NCBI GenBank assembly: GCA_936908745.1
Contig: CAKZFX010000019.1
Location: forward strand, 58,249-122,248
Reading direction: 5' to 3'
Length of the DNA: 64,000 bases
From: an uncultured Chitinophagaceae bacterium
Lineage (GTDB): Bacteria; Bacteroidota; Bacteroidia; Chitinophagales; Chitinophagaceae
Shown: positions 25,849 through 35,372 of the stretch, one piece after another
How positions within the stretch are numbered: the stretch's first letter is position 1
Layout of the letters: the number at the start of each line of letters is the position of its first letter
Translations under genes and position numbers: made by a program
Notes under the pieces: model-generated
Seen by the model: only the letters and a program-made list of their open reading frames with translations
Database searches by the model: none
Told to the model about the DNA's origin: nothing

Positions 25849-25878
25849 TGAACGTTACTCACATCCTGTGAATGTTCA
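25849..25878 (+). promoter_or_regulatory. Leader hairpin upstream of the RRM protein gene
   Basis: TGAAC (25849-25853) pairs with GTTCA (25874-25878) and TCACA (25859-25863) with TGTGA (25867-25871), around a three-base loop with an asymmetric internal loop. It lies 50 bases before the ATG in a spacer of 281 bases that otherwise holds no gene. Possible thermosensor or autoregulatory leader; function inferred. Confidence 0.35.
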
Positions 25879-25927
25879 TCGGGTTATGTTTACTGTTGGC
25901 ACTTATTTATTTTAAAAAATCAGTAAA

Positions 25928-26326
25928 ATGAACATTTACGTTGGAAACCTGAGCTGGAACCTGAAAGATCAGGACCTCTCTAATCTCTTCGCTTCTCATG
26001 GTGAAGTAACATCTGCCAAAATCGTTTTGGACAAATTCACTAACCGTAGCAAAGGCTTTGGTTTTGTTGAAATGGCAAACGATGATCAAGCACAAGCAGC
26101 TATCACAGCATTGAACGGTACTGAAGTTGACGGCCGTAACATTGTTGTGAACGAAAGTCGTCCTAAGCCTGAAGGCGAAAGAGGCGGCGGCGGCGGTGGC
26201 TTCAAGAAAAGAAGCTTCGGCGGCGGCGGTGGCGGCGGCTACAAAGGTGGCGGCGGCGGCTTCAAGAAAGGCGGCAACGGTGGTGGATTCAACCGTGACC
26301 GTGGTGGATACAATAACGATTATTAA
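25928..26326 (+). CDS. Glycine-rich RRM RNA-binding protein
   Basis: 132 residues. One RNA-recognition motif occupies residues 1-80 with RNP2 (IYVGNL, residues 3-8) and RNP1 (KGFGFVEM, about residues 38-45). The C-terminal tail is Gly/Arg/Phe/Lys-rich (GGGGGGF, KKRSFGGGG, GGGFNRDRGGYNNDY), giving an RGG-like, probably disordered region. Such proteins in Bacteroidota and cyanobacteria resemble cold-inducible RNA chaperones. Cytoplasmic and monocistronic: a long leader with a hairpin comes before it and a terminator after it. Regulation by cold or growth phase is plausible, not shown. Confidence 0.92.
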   Translation: MNIYVGNLSWNLKDQDLSNLFASHGEVTSAKIVLDKFTNRSKGFGFVEMANDDQAQAAITALNGTEVDGRNIVVNESRPKPEGERGGGGGGFKKRSFGGGGGGGYKGGGGGFKKGGNGGGFNRDRGGYNNDY

Positions 26327-26351
26327 TCAATAACGATATTCATCTCGCTTT

Positions 26352-26384
26352 AAAAGCCTGGTTCGAAAGAGCCGGGCTTTTTTT
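26352..26384 (+). terminator. Terminator of the RRM protein gene
   Basis: AAAGCCTGG ... CCGGGCTTT stem with one T:G pair, a loop of about ten bases and a T run. Confidence 0.85.
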
Positions 26385-26410
26385 ATATCGTCATCGAATT
26401 GCCTATTATA

Positions 26411-26445
26411 AAAAATGAATTGTCCCATTGGAACAATTCATTTTT
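26411..26445 (-). terminator. Palindromic terminator of the small membrane protein gene
   Basis: Perfect 13-base-pair stem AAAAATGAATTGT / ACAATTCATTTTT with a nine-base loop and flanking A/T runs on both strands. It lies just past the stop of the 26474-26710 ORF. The stem core resembles a second palindrome at 26951-26969. Confidence 0.75.
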
Positions 26446-26473
26446 ATTAGTTGGTAAAGACCAGCAGGTTCAA

Positions 26474-26710
26474 TTAATGCTGACTTGAACCTCTTATCTG
26501 CCTGATGCTTTGAGCTATCCACACTAAACCAAGAAGTATAGAAAACCATCCCTCCGGTTTCTGTTGTAAAATTATTTCTATTGACAGATAAACCGTACAT
26601 ATAAGGGCAATACCCAATTGAAGCCATGGACTTAATCGATGTCTGTACAATGCGAAAATGCCAACAACAAATGCAAGAATCACTGCAATAATTAAATTTT
26701 CATTTACCAT
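26474..26710 (-). CDS. Small hypothetical membrane protein
   Basis: 78 residues, with a helix near residues 5-22 (LIIAVILAFVVGIFAL), a second near 31-47 (LGIALICTVYLSIEIIL) and a possible third near 54-69 (GWFSILLGLVWIAQSI). Positively charged loop RHR after helix 1. I do not recognise the family. It is supported by its membrane pattern and by a strong palindromic terminator beyond the stop. It stands alone between two terminated units. Confidence 0.5.
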   Translation of the reverse strand: MVNENLIIAVILAFVVGIFALYRHRLSPWLQLGIALICTVYLSIEIILQQKPEGWFSILLGLVWIAQSIRQIRGSSQH

Positions 26711-27002
26711 ATAATATCAGTTTAAATATTTATCGCGAATGCGATGAGTATCATAGAAAAGATATGCTCATCACAATAAGCCAATAGATGTACAAAAAAT
26801 AAACAGGCTTTTCAATTACTAATGCGTCAGAGGGGATTGTATTGCTAAGGAGTGGTAGTATAAATATACAAAAAACTTTGTAAACCATATTGGCGGGAGG
26901 TCCAATAAAATAACAAAATCTGCCTATGAGACAAGAATGTCCGATATTAAATTGTTCCAGGGTAACAATTCATGTTTAAAGGAAACCCTTAAGACAGCAT
27001 CA

Positions 27003-27017
27003 CGTTCCGTAGGAACG
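27003..27017. repeat. Short palindrome CGTTCC-GTA-GGAACG
   Basis: Perfect six-base-pair hairpin with a GTA loop. From memory this resembles a palindromic repeat core found dispersed in Bacteroidota genomes; no second copy was seen in this window, so repeat status is inferred. Confidence 0.3.
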
Positions 27018-27066
27018 TTTCGTGGAACCAGATATATAAGTCACAGTGAAAAATTCTGGTCCCGTT

Positions 27067-27159
27067 CTAATTTTTCTTTTTTGACGGAGTCAACAGCTTT
27101 CCCCAATTGAGCCATACAATCAATGCAATAAAAAGTATGGTTGCTAAACACGTATCCAT
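27067..27159 (-). CDS. Possible small single-span membrane peptide
   Basis: A 30-residue ORF beginning MDTCLATILF, with one hydrophobic helix (about residues 4-18) followed by a tryptophan and a lysine-rich tail (TPSKKKN). This is the layout of bacterial single-span small membrane proteins. No known family and no clear promoter; it may be chance. Confidence 0.22.
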   Translation of the reverse strand: MDTCLATILFIALIVWLNWGKLLTPSKKKN

Positions 27160-27285
27160 TTTACAGGAAAGAAATAAGCCATTAACGTTGTTTCATTATA
27201 AGAAGATAACAATACCAGTACAAGCAACACCGCTAACAAAAGCCGTAAAGCATATTCTATATTTCTGCTCCAGAATATCATAAAC

Positions 27286-27316
27286 AAAAAACAGCCGCAG
27301 GAAATCCTGCGGCTGT
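27286..27316 (-). terminator. Terminator of the alpha-2-macroglobulin gene
   Basis: Twelve-base-pair stem ACAGCCGCAGGA / TCCTGCGGCTGT (27291-27302 with 27305-27316) followed by a T run on the minus strand. Confidence 0.9.
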
Positions 27317-27325
27317 ATAAAATTA

Positions 27326-30300
27326 TTATTGTGTGATCCTTATCACCCCTGCCCCATTGTACGAATGATATTCACCATTATACATCGCATCAGCGCTTAC
27401 CGGTCCCATTTTATATTGGCCCGGCGACACGGCCCTCACTGCATAGTAGTAAGTCTGTTTGTTATTGTAAGCATCCACGAAGAAATGGATACGATCATCC
27501 CGCACATCCAATGCCGTTGGCGTACCCGCATCTTTGATCCAGTCCATACCCGGGATTTCTTTGGTGCGTGGGTTTTCAATTTCAAAACCAGCCGGCAGCA
27601 GGTCGGTGATCACCACGTTTTCGATCGGCGTTGAGAAAGAACGTTCTAACGTGATACCGACAATGATCAGATCATTTTGTTTAAATGAAGTACCTGTCAG
27701 TGGAGAGCCATAACGATCATAGAAACGTTTACGCACTTTCAGGTAGCTATCTTCTTCTTTATAAGCGCCACTGGCACTGATACCCTCGGCTTCCCAATAG
27801 AAATACAATCTTCCTTTACCTGTTGTTTCTATTTCAACATTGTTGCCACCGAGTGCTTTCATATCGCCTTTCCATTGGCCGCCATCCACTTTAGCCACGG
27901 TTTTACCATTCACTTTGATCACGGCTTTTACATCCGATTGGTTGGCGGCTCTTGCCAGTTTACCCAAGGCAAGGAACGCAAAGGCTCTTTCTTGTGTACT
28001 CAGATAGCGTCTTGTTTTTAATTTATCACTTACGTGTTTCGCCATCACCGGAATTTGCGCATTACCCGGATCAACATCCACCAATGCATTCAACGCAATG
28101 GCTTCATCCCTTACATCTGAATAATAACTGCCACCTGTTTGCGGCACAGATACTTCACCGGCAAAAGATGAAGGCAACATCGCAGTGAATGCTTTTTTAT
28201 CACCAGCCGTTGCATACGCTGCGGATAATAAGTAACGGCTATCCAATGCCAACACTTCCGGTTTCGCTTTATAATAATTCATCGCTGGCACATTGCTGCG
28301 GTTGGCCAATGCCAGCACATATAAACCATAGGCCACTTCTTTCGGCGCTATTTTTTTGTTCTGGTCACGGTTATAATAATAAGTGATCATCTCTTTATTT
28401 TTCAGGCGGTTGTTGATATAGTTCAGCATGGTTTCCAGCAAACTATTGTCAACATCAAATCCTGCTTTTTTGGCTTCCAGTAAGAAATGCGCTGCATAGA
28501 TGGTCGTCCACCAATCTTCTTTTCCTTCGCCATCCCATAACGTAACAGCACCATTATACAGTTGACGCATTTTTATTTTACGGATCGCTTCAATGATATT
28601 TGTATTCGCATTCAGTGCATTTTGCTTATTCAATTGCATCAGGTCCGACATATCCGAGTAGTACAATTGAGGGAACGCAGCCGATACGGTTTGTTCTGTG
28701 CATCCATAAGGATATTGAACAAGGTAGCGCAGGTGATCACCCAACTCCAATGCAGGAGAACGGCTTACCACCAAATTATAATTAGTCGTGCCCTGGATAA
28801 AGTCGCTTAATCCAATATTTATTTTCTGTGTACTTCCACCGGCAATGGATCCGCTGCCCGTTACTTTCTGCAACGTAGATGGCGGACGAACTGTAATATC
28901 AGTTGCATCCACAAATTTCTCGTTCATGCCATTCACGGTTACCGTTACTTTCGCCACACCGATAGAAGGATTGGCCACCACACTAAATACGGCCCTGCCT
29001 TCACTCTTTGCATTCAGTGTCACCGATTGACTGGCGCCGCCTACAATTTTCACCGCTCCGTCAGTATTCAATGAAGCTGTCACCGTCGCTGCCTTATCCG
29101 TTGTATTGCTCAATGTAACAGGAACAGTCACCGTATCGCCGGGGCTTAAGAAACGAGGCAATGCGGTGCTGATCACAATCGGGTCAGCAACAGTCATTGT
29201 GTTTTCCGCTGCGCCAAAACTTTGTCCTTTGTATGAAACTGCCATCAGGCGTAATTCACCACTGAATTGCGGCACATCAAATTCAAATTCCGCATTACCG
29301 CTGCCATTCGCTTTTTTGATACCGCTCCAATAGCTCACCACTTTCACCCGTTTGTTGGGCATTGGGTTCACACGTTTTTCCATACTTAGATCACCATCAC
29401 CACCCGTGCTGCTCATTTTGGCCCTCACTTCTGCAAACAATAATGGATAAAGATCATAAGCCGATACCTGCAAAGCTTTTTTCTGGTAGAAATAATTGTA
29501 AGGATCAGGTGTTTTAAAATCACTGATCTGCAATACACCGTTATCAACAGCCGAGAGCGTTACATAACTGCCCGGTGCTGCTTTCACCGTCACTTTTTGT
29601 TTTGTTTTGGAACGCACTGTTTTCTTCGCATCAATTTCCACATTGATCTTACGGCTCTTCTCTTCCACTTTTACATTCACAAAACCATGGGCCACTGTCA
29701 GCGGAATATCAGACACTTCATGTGGTTTGATCAGTGTAGCGGTGATATAAACGTTGGGCACATGTTCGCCTTTCAGATCAAGGTCCAGTTTTGCATCACG
29801 ATTGCTTACGTCCACATATTTGTAAGAAACAACATGGTCTGTTTCCATCGTCACCAGCATCCGGCCGCTGAAGGGTGTTTTGAATACAGCGCTTACTTTT
29901 TCGCCGGAGAAATACGATTTTTTATCCAGCGCAATATCAATATTGCCTTCGCTGTTTACTTCAAATGAATTATTGTCGCCGCCCCAGCTACCGTAGCTGT
30001 AGAATTTCTTGCTGACGTAGGTGTTAGCGCCGGGTTTATAAATTTTGACTTCATAATCGCCGGGCGATCTTGGAACATACGAGTAAACGGTATTGCTGCC
30101 AACACTGATCTGGCTTTCGGTCATCAGTTTATCTTCCTGTTGCGATTCATAACGGAAGTAGCTACCGCTTTTTGTTAATACCGTTCTGTATTCGTGTTTA
30201 ATTACTTCGATGCGTGCGGTTGATGTTACAGCATTTCCATCTTTGTTCACAGCAGCCAGGTTAATTTTCACCGCCTGGTTTAATGGATAATAGTAATACC

Positions 30301-32734
30301 AATCTCTTTTTACACCAAAGAAAACATCCTGTGTATAAATATCCGCAGAAGACGCACGGCTCACCGGCCTTCCTGTTTCGTCAAACACCGTTGTATAAAA
30401 GTTGGTTTGCAAAGCACCCATGTTGGCATAGGTAGCAGGCACTTCATATATTTCGGCGGCATTACCTTCCGCATCCGTTTTACCTTCTTTCACCACTTTA
30501 TCAAAGAAAGTATTCTGGTTGGCCAGGCTGAAATCATAGTCTGCAAATTTCTCCGGTGAGAAAAATTTCTGCTTCACCTGTATTTCCGTTTCGTAGTTAC
30601 GATTGGCCGCTGGTGGGCCAAAGAAGTTCATGGCGTTGATTGATAAGTTAGCCGATTCGCCGGGGCGCAGGGCTTCCTTATCCAGTTTGGTGTTGACACG
30701 GATACGATCGGGTACAAATTCTTCAATCGAAAAATTCTTAGCCGCCAGCAGTATGTCATTCGACGTATATACTTCCAGCGTATAGCTACCCGTTATCGCC
30801 GAAGTGGAAATATCCACATTCCCTTCCACAGCGCCTTCTTCGTTCAGGCTTTTGCGGATGGATTTTAATTCTTTACCATTCGGCATTACAAATTTCAATT
30901 TCAATGGAATTTCACCCGGTGTTTTCCAATCACGGTCACGCACCACAACAGAAAAGTTTACTTTTTCGCCCGGGCGATAAATATCCCTTTCCGCATACAC
31001 AAATGCATCCAGTCCGCTTGGGTTATTACGCTTACCTCCCACATCAAAACGGGAGGTATTCACTCTTGTGTTATTAAATGGCAGGTAGTTAAAGTCATCG
31101 GCTGTTTTGGCAATCACCATCGCTGGTTTAAAGCCTGCAAAGTCTTTTTTGATATAACTGATCTCGGCCACACCATCTGCATTGGTAGCCGCTGTTCCGA
31201 TCAGTTGATTGTTGGTTGAATAAACAGACACGTTCACACCATTTACCGCTTCGGCTGATTTAATAGAGTTAGCAAACACATAAATTTTATCTTGTCCTTC
31301 TTTGGTGATCAGACCGAGGTCAGACAATGAAATATAACGGCTGTCACGTACCCAGTATTCATCCGTGCTGCGGATCATTACGTGGTAAATGCCTTTGAAG
31401 TCCTGTAAACGATCTTCAAATTGTGAGAAGTTGAGCAAACGCCCGGCGCCACTTTTTGGCAATGAACGGGTGTCAATTTCTTTTTCATAAATAACATCAC
31501 CCAACATGGCATTGCCGCCATAATCATCATAGTAATAATCGCCTTCATAGTCTTCGCCATAGCTGGCATTGCGTGGCTGTGTTTCCTGTGGATAGTAGCC
31601 ATAACGTTGCGCCATCAACAGGTTGTTTTCATATATCTTAGAGATGATGAGTTTTACTTTTGGCACATTGGTCAACTGGATTTCAATGTTCTTACCACCT
31701 TTTTTAGACAGGTAAACCGCCTTGCTGTTGGAAAAACGGATATTGGCTTCGAGTTCGCCAAAGGCCACGCTTCCATTATAGTCTTCTTTCAACACACCGC
31801 CGATCTTACCACGCAGGTTTTTAGCAATGATGAGCTGGTAACTTTTTTCTACGTCAAATTTATCACTGCGGATGCGGAAGCCCGTTTCTGCGGGTTCTAT
31901 TGTAAAGTCAACTGCCGGCTCAAATTTTACAAAAGGCTTGATACTTTCACCGCTCAACTGCTGGCTGGTCGTCACGATCACCGTTCCCTCCATCCCATCG
32001 TGTTGCGCTTCTACATTTTGTATTTGTAAAACATACGGCGAAGGGATCGTCAGCGAAGATCTGATCGCATCATCTGTTTTATTATTGCCACTTTCCGGTT
32101 TCAATCCTTTATCAATGCTCACTTTTACATTCAAATCCTTATCCTCCGTTTTAATACCAGCCAGTCGGACTGTGATTTTATTGTCCGGTGATTGTGTAAC
32201 CAGGTTGAAGTCTGCTTTTTTACCTTCCACTTCAATGCTTAGTTTATCCTTAATGTCAGCGGGGCTCACCCTGTAATTAAAGTAAAGATCAAGTTGCGGT
32301 ACAGCCGTTGTGCTGCTTTCACCGATCCACAGCACCTGCGAATTATCCAGCGTCAGATCAGGCGTATGAAAGCTGATTTTATCGCCACCATCCACTTTAT
32401 CATATTTGCTGAATTTCAGCACGGCGCTTTTCACTTTAGCGGTATAGTTAGTGGCCGGGTTCAGCGGTTGCGATGGTGAGAAAACCAACTGATCAGGGCT
32501 TTCCCAACGGAATTTACCCGGAATAGCCGGCTCAAACACGATATAGTCAGTCGAATCCCATGCGTTGAGCATCGAATCCTTGGCCAGTGAATGGCTGAAA
32601 CGAAAGACCAGGTTGCCCAATTGAGGCACTTCATCTTTTGCATTGGTAAACGAAAGGCTGACTGAATTTTTACTGCAAGCGGAGAATACAACGGCAACAA
32701 CAAGTGTAGCCGCTATTAGCTGTTTAATGCGCAT
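27326..32734 (-). CDS. Bacterial alpha-2-macroglobulin lipoprotein with thioester motif
   Basis: 1802 residues. Lipoprotein signal ending FSACSK (Cys20). An Ig-like region and MG domains follow (RDIYRPGEKVNFSVVVRDRDW is the MG2 signature near residue 590). The A2M family domain is near 1190-1280 (VKVVSYWSGIKKANG, FDVPQFSGELRLMAVSYKG), and the thioester region YPYGCTEQ near residue 1342 keeps the CxEQ residues needed to trap proteases covalently. An alpha/alpha toroid and an ASGAYKEEDSYLKVRKRFYD terminal domain close the protein. Bacterial A2Ms are periplasmic protease inhibitors genetically linked with PBP1C, and here pbpC is divergently adjacent. The acidic/tyrosine patch GEDYEGDYYYDDYGG (about residues 396-410) is unusual. 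Confidence 0.93.
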   Translation of the reverse strand: MRIKQLIAATLVVAVVFSACSKNSVSLSFTNAKDEVPQLGNLVFRFSHSLAKDSMLNAWDSTDYIVFEPAIPGKFRWESPDQLVFSPSQPLNPATNYTAKVKSAVLKFSKYDKVDGGDKISFHTPDLTLDNSQVLWIGESSTTAVPQLDLYFNYRVSPADIKDKLSIEVEGKKADFNLVTQSPDNKITVRLAGIKTEDKDLNVKVSIDKGLKPESGNNKTDDAIRSSLTIPSPYVLQIQNVEAQHDGMEGTVIVTTSQQLSGESIKPFVKFEPAVDFTIEPAETGFRIRSDKFDVEKSYQLIIAKNLRGKIGGVLKEDYNGSVAFGELEANIRFSNSKAVYLSKKGGKNIEIQLTNVPKVKLIISKIYENNLLMAQRYGYYPQETQPRNASYGEDYEGDYYYDDYGGNAMLGDVIYEKEIDTRSLPKSGAGRLLNFSQFEDRLQDFKGIYHVMIRSTDEYWVRDSRYISLSDLGLITKEGQDKIYVFANSIKSAEAVNGVNVSVYSTNNQLIGTAATNADGVAEISYIKKDFAGFKPAMVIAKTADDFNYLPFNNTRVNTSRFDVGGKRNNPSGLDAFVYAERDIYRPGEKVNFSVVVRDRDWKTPGEIPLKLKFVMPNGKELKSIRKSLNEEGAVEGNVDISTSAITGSYTLEVYTSNDILLAAKNFSIEEFVPDRIRVNTKLDKEALRPGESANLSINAMNFFGPPAANRNYETEIQVKQKFFSPEKFADYDFSLANQNTFFDKVVKEGKTDAEGNAAEIYEVPATYANMGALQTNFYTTVFDETGRPVSRASSADIYTQDVFFGVKRDWYYYYPLNQAVKINLAAVNKDGNAVTSTARIEVIKHEYRTVLTKSGSYFRYESQQEDKLMTESQISVGSNTVYSYVPRSPGDYEVKIYKPGANTYVSKKFYSYGSWGGDNNSFEVNSEGNIDIALDKKSYFSGEKVSAVFKTPFSGRMLVTMETDHVVSYKYVDVSNRDAKLDLDLKGEHVPNVYITATLIKPHEVSDIPLTVAHGFVNVKVEEKSRKINVEIDAKKTVRSKTKQKVTVKAAPGSYVTLSAVDNGVLQISDFKTPDPYNYFYQKKALQVSAYDLYPLLFAEVRAKMSSTGGDGDLSMEKRVNPMPNKRVKVVSYWSGIKKANGSGNAEFEFDVPQFSGELRLMAVSYKGQSFGAAENTMTVADPIVISTALPRFLSPGDTVTVPVTLSNTTDKAATVTASLNTDGAVKIVGGASQSVTLNAKSEGRAVFSVVANPSIGVAKVTVTVNGMNEKFVDATDITVRPPSTLQKVTGSGSIAGGSTQKINIGLSDFIQGTTNYNLVVSRSPALELGDHLRYLVQYPYGCTEQTVSAAFPQLYYSDMSDLMQLNKQNALNANTNIIEAIRKIKMRQLYNGAVTLWDGEGKEDWWTTIYAAHFLLEAKKAGFDVDNSLLETMLNYINNRLKNKEMITYYYNRDQNKKIAPKEVAYGLYVLALANRSNVPAMNYYKAKPEVLALDSRYLLSAAYATAGDKKAFTAMLPSSFAGEVSVPQTGGSYYSDVRDEAIALNALVDVDPGNAQIPVMAKHVSDKLKTRRYLSTQERAFAFLALGKLARAANQSDVKAVIKVNGKTVAKVDGGQWKGDMKALGGNNVEIETTGKGRLYFYWEAEGISASGAYKEEDSYLKVRKRFYDRYGSPLTGTSFKQNDLIIVGITLERSFSTPIENVVITDLLPAGFEIENPRTKEIPGMDWIKDAGTPTALDVRDDRIHFFVDAYNNKQTYYYAVRAVSPGQYKMGPVSADAMYNGEYHSYNGAGVIRITQ

Positions 32735-33020
32735 AAAGGTTTGGTTGTGTGGTAAGGTTATAAGGAATAAGTTAGGAAAATAATATGAACGGAAAAAAAG
32801 GAAATAGTATCTTTTTTCAACAATGCGGTACGGGAAAAACTAAGGAGGAATATCGCTGGTGGGGCTACAATGATCCGATGTGTCCATGAGATTGAAAGTA
32901 ATTTGCATCATAAAGATATAGCCTGTAGTTGCGGGAATCAAAATATCCATCAGCTAATTATTTGTTAAGTGAAATAAGTTGTACCTGCTTCCGTATTACA
33001 TTTACGTCAGTTGAGATGCG

Positions 33021-33028
33021 TATTTTTG
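33021..33028 (+). promoter_or_regulatory. Putative -7 box of pbpC
   Basis: TATTTTTG, an exact TAnnTTTG match. It ends one base before the ATG at 33030, so if used it favours translation from the second ATG at 33045. No convincing -33 element. Confidence 0.35.
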
Positions 33029-33044
33029 AATGATTCCATTTTCA

Positions 33045-35372
33045 ATGCAAGTTAAATTCAGGTTAACCAAAAAGGGTGTGCTGCGGTTTTTCAAACGGCT
33101 GGGTATCTTTTTCCTTTCCCTGGTCGTTCTCTTCTTCCTGCTGAACTGGATTTTCCCTTTACCTGACAAGATCGAATACTCAACAATTATTACCGATAAC
33201 AAAGGCCAGGTGGTAAACGCCTATCTTACCAGCGACCAGAAATGGCGGATGAAAACGGAGCTGGACGAGATTTCACCTTTGCTGAAAAAAGCCATCGTTG
33301 CTAAGGAAGACAAGTATTTCTATTCGCATCCGGGCGTCAACCCTTTCGCCGTCAGTCGTGCTTTTTTCAAGAATATTTTCCGGATGAAACGCACTTCCGG
33401 CGCCAGTACGATAACGATGCAGGTGGCACGGGCATTGGAACATAGGCCCCGGAATATTTTCAGCAAGTTCATCGAAATGTTTCGTGCCTTTCAACTGGAA
33501 CTGAAGTATGATAAAGACGAGATTTTGCAGCTGTACCTTAATCTTGTTCCTTACGGTGGCAATATCGAAGGCGTGAAGTCGGCTTCCATTTTATATTTTG
33601 GTAAAAATCCTGACCATTTATCGCTGGCAGAGATCACAGCGTTAAGCATTATTCCCAACCGGCCTTCTTCGTTAGTGGTCGGCAAAAACAATGATCGGAT
33701 CATCACCGAACGCAATCGCTGGCTGCAAAAGTTTGCAGACGACGATGTGTTTACCGATAAAGAGATTGAAGATGCGCTGGAAGAACCGTTGACAGCCCGG
33801 CGAGGCGTTGTACCGCATTATATTCCGCATTTGGCCTATAAGCTAAAGAAACAGGGCGGTGATATTATTGAAACGACGATTGACCTCAATACGCAGTTAA
33901 AAACGGAAAAGTTAGTCGCCGATTATATCCGATCGCAACGATTGCGGAATATTAAGAATGCTGCCGTTATCATTATTGATAATAAAACACACAAGGTTAT
34001 TACTTATATCGGCTCATCCGATTTTAAAGACACGTTGGATGGCGGGCAGGTAAATGGCGCGGCCGCTCTGCGGCAACCCGGCAGCACGTTGAAACCATTA
34101 TTGTATGCTATGTGTTTTGACGAGGGCTTGCTGACACCCAAAAGCATTATGACCGATGTAGCCGTCAATTACGAAGGTTATGCGCCGGAGAATTACGATG
34201 AAAAGTTTAATGGATATGTAACCGTTGATTATGCATTAGGACATTCATTAAATATACCTGCGGTAAAAGGATTAAGGCTATTGGGACATGAAAAGCTGAT
34301 CCAGAAATTGGCTTCCTGCAATTTTAAACAAATACAAAAAGACCAGCGAAAGTTAGGTCTCTCTATGATCTTAGGCGGTTGCGGCACCACACTGGAAGAG
34401 CTGACCGGCTTGTTTGCCTCCTTTGCCAACAATGGTATTTACTATCCTCTTATTTACCAGCAAAAAGATTCGCTGCCCATAAAAAAAACAGTGATCAGCC
34501 CGGCTGCGAATTATATGATCAATGAAATATTATCTAAAGTTGATCGACCTGATTTCCCGCTGAACTGGACGGCTACGGAACGGATGCCTAAGATTGCCTG
34601 GAAAACCGGCACCAGCTATGGCCGAAGAGATGCGTGGAGCATTGGCTATAATAAAAACTACACCGTAGGTGTATGGACAGGAAATTTCTCCGGTGTCGGT
34701 GTGCCTGATCTCAGCGGCGCATCAATTGCCACGCCTTTATTGTTCAAGATTTTCAACACGATTGATTACGACAGCGACGAAGAATGGTTTACACAACCCA
34801 GCGATTGTGATATACGACAGGTATGCAGTGAAACAGGTTTACCTCCGGGTGAACATTGTACGAACCGCATCACCGATTATTTTATCCCGTTGGTTTCTTC
34901 CACTAAAACTTGCGACAACCGTCAGGAGATCATGATCAGCCCGGATAATAAAATTTCGTATTGCCGGAATTGTGCGCCGGCTGCAGGTTATAAAAAGAAA
35001 TTGTATCGCATTATTGAACCGGATATGCAGGCATGGATGGAAGAACGCAATGTGGCCTATGAAAAAATACCGCCGCATAATCCTGGCTGTGAAATGATCT
35101 TTAAAGGCAGTGCGCCGTATATCAACTCACCGGTAAACGGAACAGAATACCTGATCAGTAAAAAGAATCCTGAACCCTTACAATTGGTTTGCAAAACAGC
35201 CAATGATGTAAGCAAAGTCTATTGGTATATCAACAATAAATTTTACAAAAGCAGTGCACCGGGCGAAAAACAATTTTTTATTCCTGACGAAGGGCCGGTA
35301 AAAATTTCCTGTACAGATGATAAAGGCCGCAACCGTGATATTAAGATTACGGTGAAGTATGTGAATTTGTAG
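33045..35372 (+). CDS. pbpC: Penicillin-binding protein 1C
   Basis: Bifunctional peptidoglycan synthase of about 775 residues. Short cytoplasmic tail, then a membrane helix (FFLSLVVLFFLLNWIF). The glycosyltransferase (GT51) domain has AKEDKYFYSHPG with the catalytic Glu, GASTITMQVAR and LVPYGGNIEG. The transpeptidase domain has GSTLKP (catalytic Ser of SxxK), GHSLN and KTGTSYGRRDAW (KTG). The C-terminal BiPBP_C domain (from about residue 680) is typical of PBP1C. An alternative start at 33030 adds five residues; 33045 fits the promoter box better. Paired with the divergent alpha-2-macroglobulin gene, as in yfhM-pbpC of Escherichia coli. Confidence 0.93.
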   Translation: MQVKFRLTKKGVLRFFKRLGIFFLSLVVLFFLLNWIFPLPDKIEYSTIITDNKGQVVNAYLTSDQKWRMKTELDEISPLLKKAIVAKEDKYFYSHPGVNPFAVSRAFFKNIFRMKRTSGASTITMQVARALEHRPRNIFSKFIEMFRAFQLELKYDKDEILQLYLNLVPYGGNIEGVKSASILYFGKNPDHLSLAEITALSIIPNRPSSLVVGKNNDRIITERNRWLQKFADDDVFTDKEIEDALEEPLTARRGVVPHYIPHLAYKLKKQGGDIIETTIDLNTQLKTEKLVADYIRSQRLRNIKNAAVIIIDNKTHKVITYIGSSDFKDTLDGGQVNGAAALRQPGSTLKPLLYAMCFDEGLLTPKSIMTDVAVNYEGYAPENYDEKFNGYVTVDYALGHSLNIPAVKGLRLLGHEKLIQKLASCNFKQIQKDQRKLGLSMILGGCGTTLEELTGLFASFANNGIYYPLIYQQKDSLPIKKTVISPAANYMINEILSKVDRPDFPLNWTATERMPKIAWKTGTSYGRRDAWSIGYNKNYTVGVWTGNFSGVGVPDLSGASIATPLLFKIFNTIDYDSDEEWFTQPSDCDIRQVCSETGLPPGEHCTNRITDYFIPLVSSTKTCDNRQEIMISPDNKISYCRNCAPAAGYKKKLYRIIEPDMQAWMEERNVAYEKIPPHNPGCEMIFKGSAPYINSPVNGTEYLISKKNPEPLQLVCKTANDVSKVYWYINNKFYKSSAPGEKQFFIPDEGPVKISCTDDKGRNRDIKITVKYVNL

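Larger units (their letters stand above)
26711..27285. other. 575-base spacer without a recognised conserved gene, rich in hairpins
   Basis: Contains several palindromes: GATGAG...CTCATC with an inner TATC/GATA (26743-26772), ATTGTT...AACAAT (26951-26969), CGTTCC-GTA-GGAACG (27003-27017) and GAACCAGA...TCTGGTcC (about 27026-27060). The only ORF worth noting is a 30-codon minus-strand one at 27067-27159. A+T-rich; it may hold decayed repeat elements or an unrecognised small RNA. Confidence 0.5.

Noticed and set aside
26406..26627. Minus-strand ORF of 73 codons overlapping the small membrane protein.
   Set aside because: Reads through the palindromic terminator and lacks any membrane or domain pattern; the 26474-26710 frame is better.
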